From Thiotrichaceae bacterium (GTDB lineage Bacteria > Pseudomonadota > Gammaproteobacteria > Thiotrichales > Thiotrichaceae), in assembly GCA_023144895.1 (NCBI GenBank), contig JAGLEV010000002.1, forward strand, positions 1 through 34,239: a stretch of DNA of 34,239 nucleotides, written 5' to 3'. Numbering within the stretch: position 1 is the first letter of the stretch; the number at the start of each line of letters is the position of its first letter. Below the pieces are notes generated by a model. It saw only the letters and a program-made list of their open reading frames with translations. It searched no databases and was not told the DNA's origin. Below, piece after piece: positions 33,587 through 34,239 of this stretch. Both the position numbers and the translations under genes were made by a program.

Positions 33587-34239
33587 TTATAACTTTCTTA
33601 AAGCTTTAAATATATCTTCTAGTGTTGCCTTGGGCACCTCACCAACGAGTACAACCTCATAAGCTAATAATTTATGGGAAACGATATTAAGTGCACCAGA
33701 GCTAATCGGCTCTCCATTTTTACTAGTCCCTTTGCTAATAAATACCGAAACTGAAGTCATACCATCACTAACAATTAACTGTTTAGATTTTCGATTAAAT
33801 TTATCATTCTTTACCCAGTGATTCGAGATAGGCTTAAATCCTGTGGGCAATGAATCAAATATCCACGAAGCCTCTTTATTGCTTTTTCTTCCTTTGGTCA
33901 TAGCCTTAACAGGTATCAAGCTTTTTGAAATCTGAGCCATAATATTTTGACTTTTTTTGTTAGCAGATAAAACTTTAAAACTGGTAAACATAAACTGTTC
34001 TACTGTTTTGTGTTTCTGGTCAATTAAGGTATATTTGAGAACAATGCTATGCTTGGCATCAATACAATATTTTTGTAAATAACGCTTCCTATCTTTCGGT
34101 CTTGCTAGAACAATCTGACAAGAACGACCTGCCACTTTGCTCTTTGCCCCAAGGTCAAAAGAGTAAATTTTTTGTAAGGCGGGAGTGACTTTCGGTATTC
34201 TACCTAAAGAAAAATTATTAATTTTTTTTGAAGCACTAC
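33587..34239 (-). CDS. rseB: RseB/MucB-family sigma-E regulator (partial)
   Basis: C-terminal part, about 217 residues, of a periplasmic RseB/MucB-type protein; the reading frame stays open to the window edge, so the 5' end and start are outside. RseB binds the anti-sigma factor RseA and senses lipoprotein or LPS signals to protect RseA from cleavage. The visible part has the lipoprotein-binding-like end YSFDLGAKSKVAGRSCQIV, then a linker and the C-terminal domain: LPTGFKPI, QLIVSDGMTSVSVFIS and VLVGEVPKATLEDI, all classic RseB positions. The in-frame GTG at 34135 is internal and not the start. rseA and rpoE would be expected upstream, beyond the window. The gene converges with soeC. Confidence 0.88.
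   Translation of the reverse strand, partial: SASKKINNFSLGRIPKVTPALQKIYSFDLGAKSKVAGRSCQIVLARPKDRKRYLQKYCIDAKHSIVLKYTLIDQKHKTVEQFMFTSFKVLSANKKSQNIMAQISKSLIPVKAMTKGRKSNKEASWIFDSLPTGFKPISNHWVKNDKFNRKSKQLIVSDGMTSVSVFISKGTSKNGEPISSGALNIVSHKLLAYEVVLVGEVPKATLEDIFKALRKL

Noticed and set aside
34133-34135. GTG as the start of the right-edge gene
   Set aside because: The frame continues open upstream to the window end with RseB-like residues, so this codon is internal.

Overview
The window reads as a chromosomal segment of an AT-rich, Gram-negative gammaproteobacterium with a chemolithotrophic, sulfur-oxidising side to its metabolism. The gammaproteobacterial reading rests on lpxK next to exbB/exbD and a Trm112 (YcaR-type) gene, a xerD-dsbC pair, an IscR whose Fe-S ligands fall at the same residue numbers as in E. 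coli, and an RseB-family sigma-E regulator at the right edge. The sulfur reading rests on a complete soeABC-type sulfite dehydrogenase operon. A Thiotrichales-like host (Leucothrix/Cocleimonas/Thiothrix type) fits the gene mix and low GC, but this is inference. No rRNA, tRNA, CRISPR array, insertion sequence or phage gene was recognised.

Layout. Positions 1-1421 are a very AT-rich stretch without a credible gene but with recurring short motifs. Positions 1452-2282 hold a Tat-exported META-domain protein and a cysteine-rich GDCCVxC-like miniprotein. Positions 2569-6071 are an envelope operon: exbB-like, exbD-like, lpxK, trm112-like and a HI0933-family flavoprotein. Positions 6199-7551 carry an unrecognised cytoplasmic protein and a doubtful small membrane ORF on the minus strand. 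At 7772 lies a lone family-4 glycosyltransferase. At 9330-15200 is a giant lipoprotein alpha-2-macroglobulin with an intact CLEQ thioester site and an SH3-like C-terminus. Positions 15395-19152 are glcDEF (glycolate oxidase), closed by a strong terminator.

From 19234 to 23772 the minus strand carries iscR with its own promoter and a near-consensus IscR box, then dsbC, xerD, an ElaA-like acetyltransferase, a ketopantoate-reductase-like protein and a membrane-anchored protein with two C-x20/21-C segments. From 23932 to 28607 there is a loose cell-surface cluster: a BY-kinase-like ATPase with degenerate Walker motifs, an App1-family phosphatase, a SAM methyltransferase and two SGNH hydrolases. 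From 28887 to 33526 is soeABC. The right edge cuts an rseB-like gene.

How the parts connect. The envelope theme is strong: lipid A synthesis, proton-channel energisation, disulfide isomerisation, peptidase trapping by macroglobulin, surface glycan enzymes and sigma-E stress sensing. The metabolic theme is entry of electrons from glycolate (glcDEF) and sulfite (soeABC) into the quinone pool. The observations most worth a second look are the degenerate BY-kinase, the macroglobulin-SH3 fusion, the tandem C-x20-C protein in the operon leading to xerD and dsbC, the variant GDCCVxC protein and the 1.4-kb AT-rich non-coding block.
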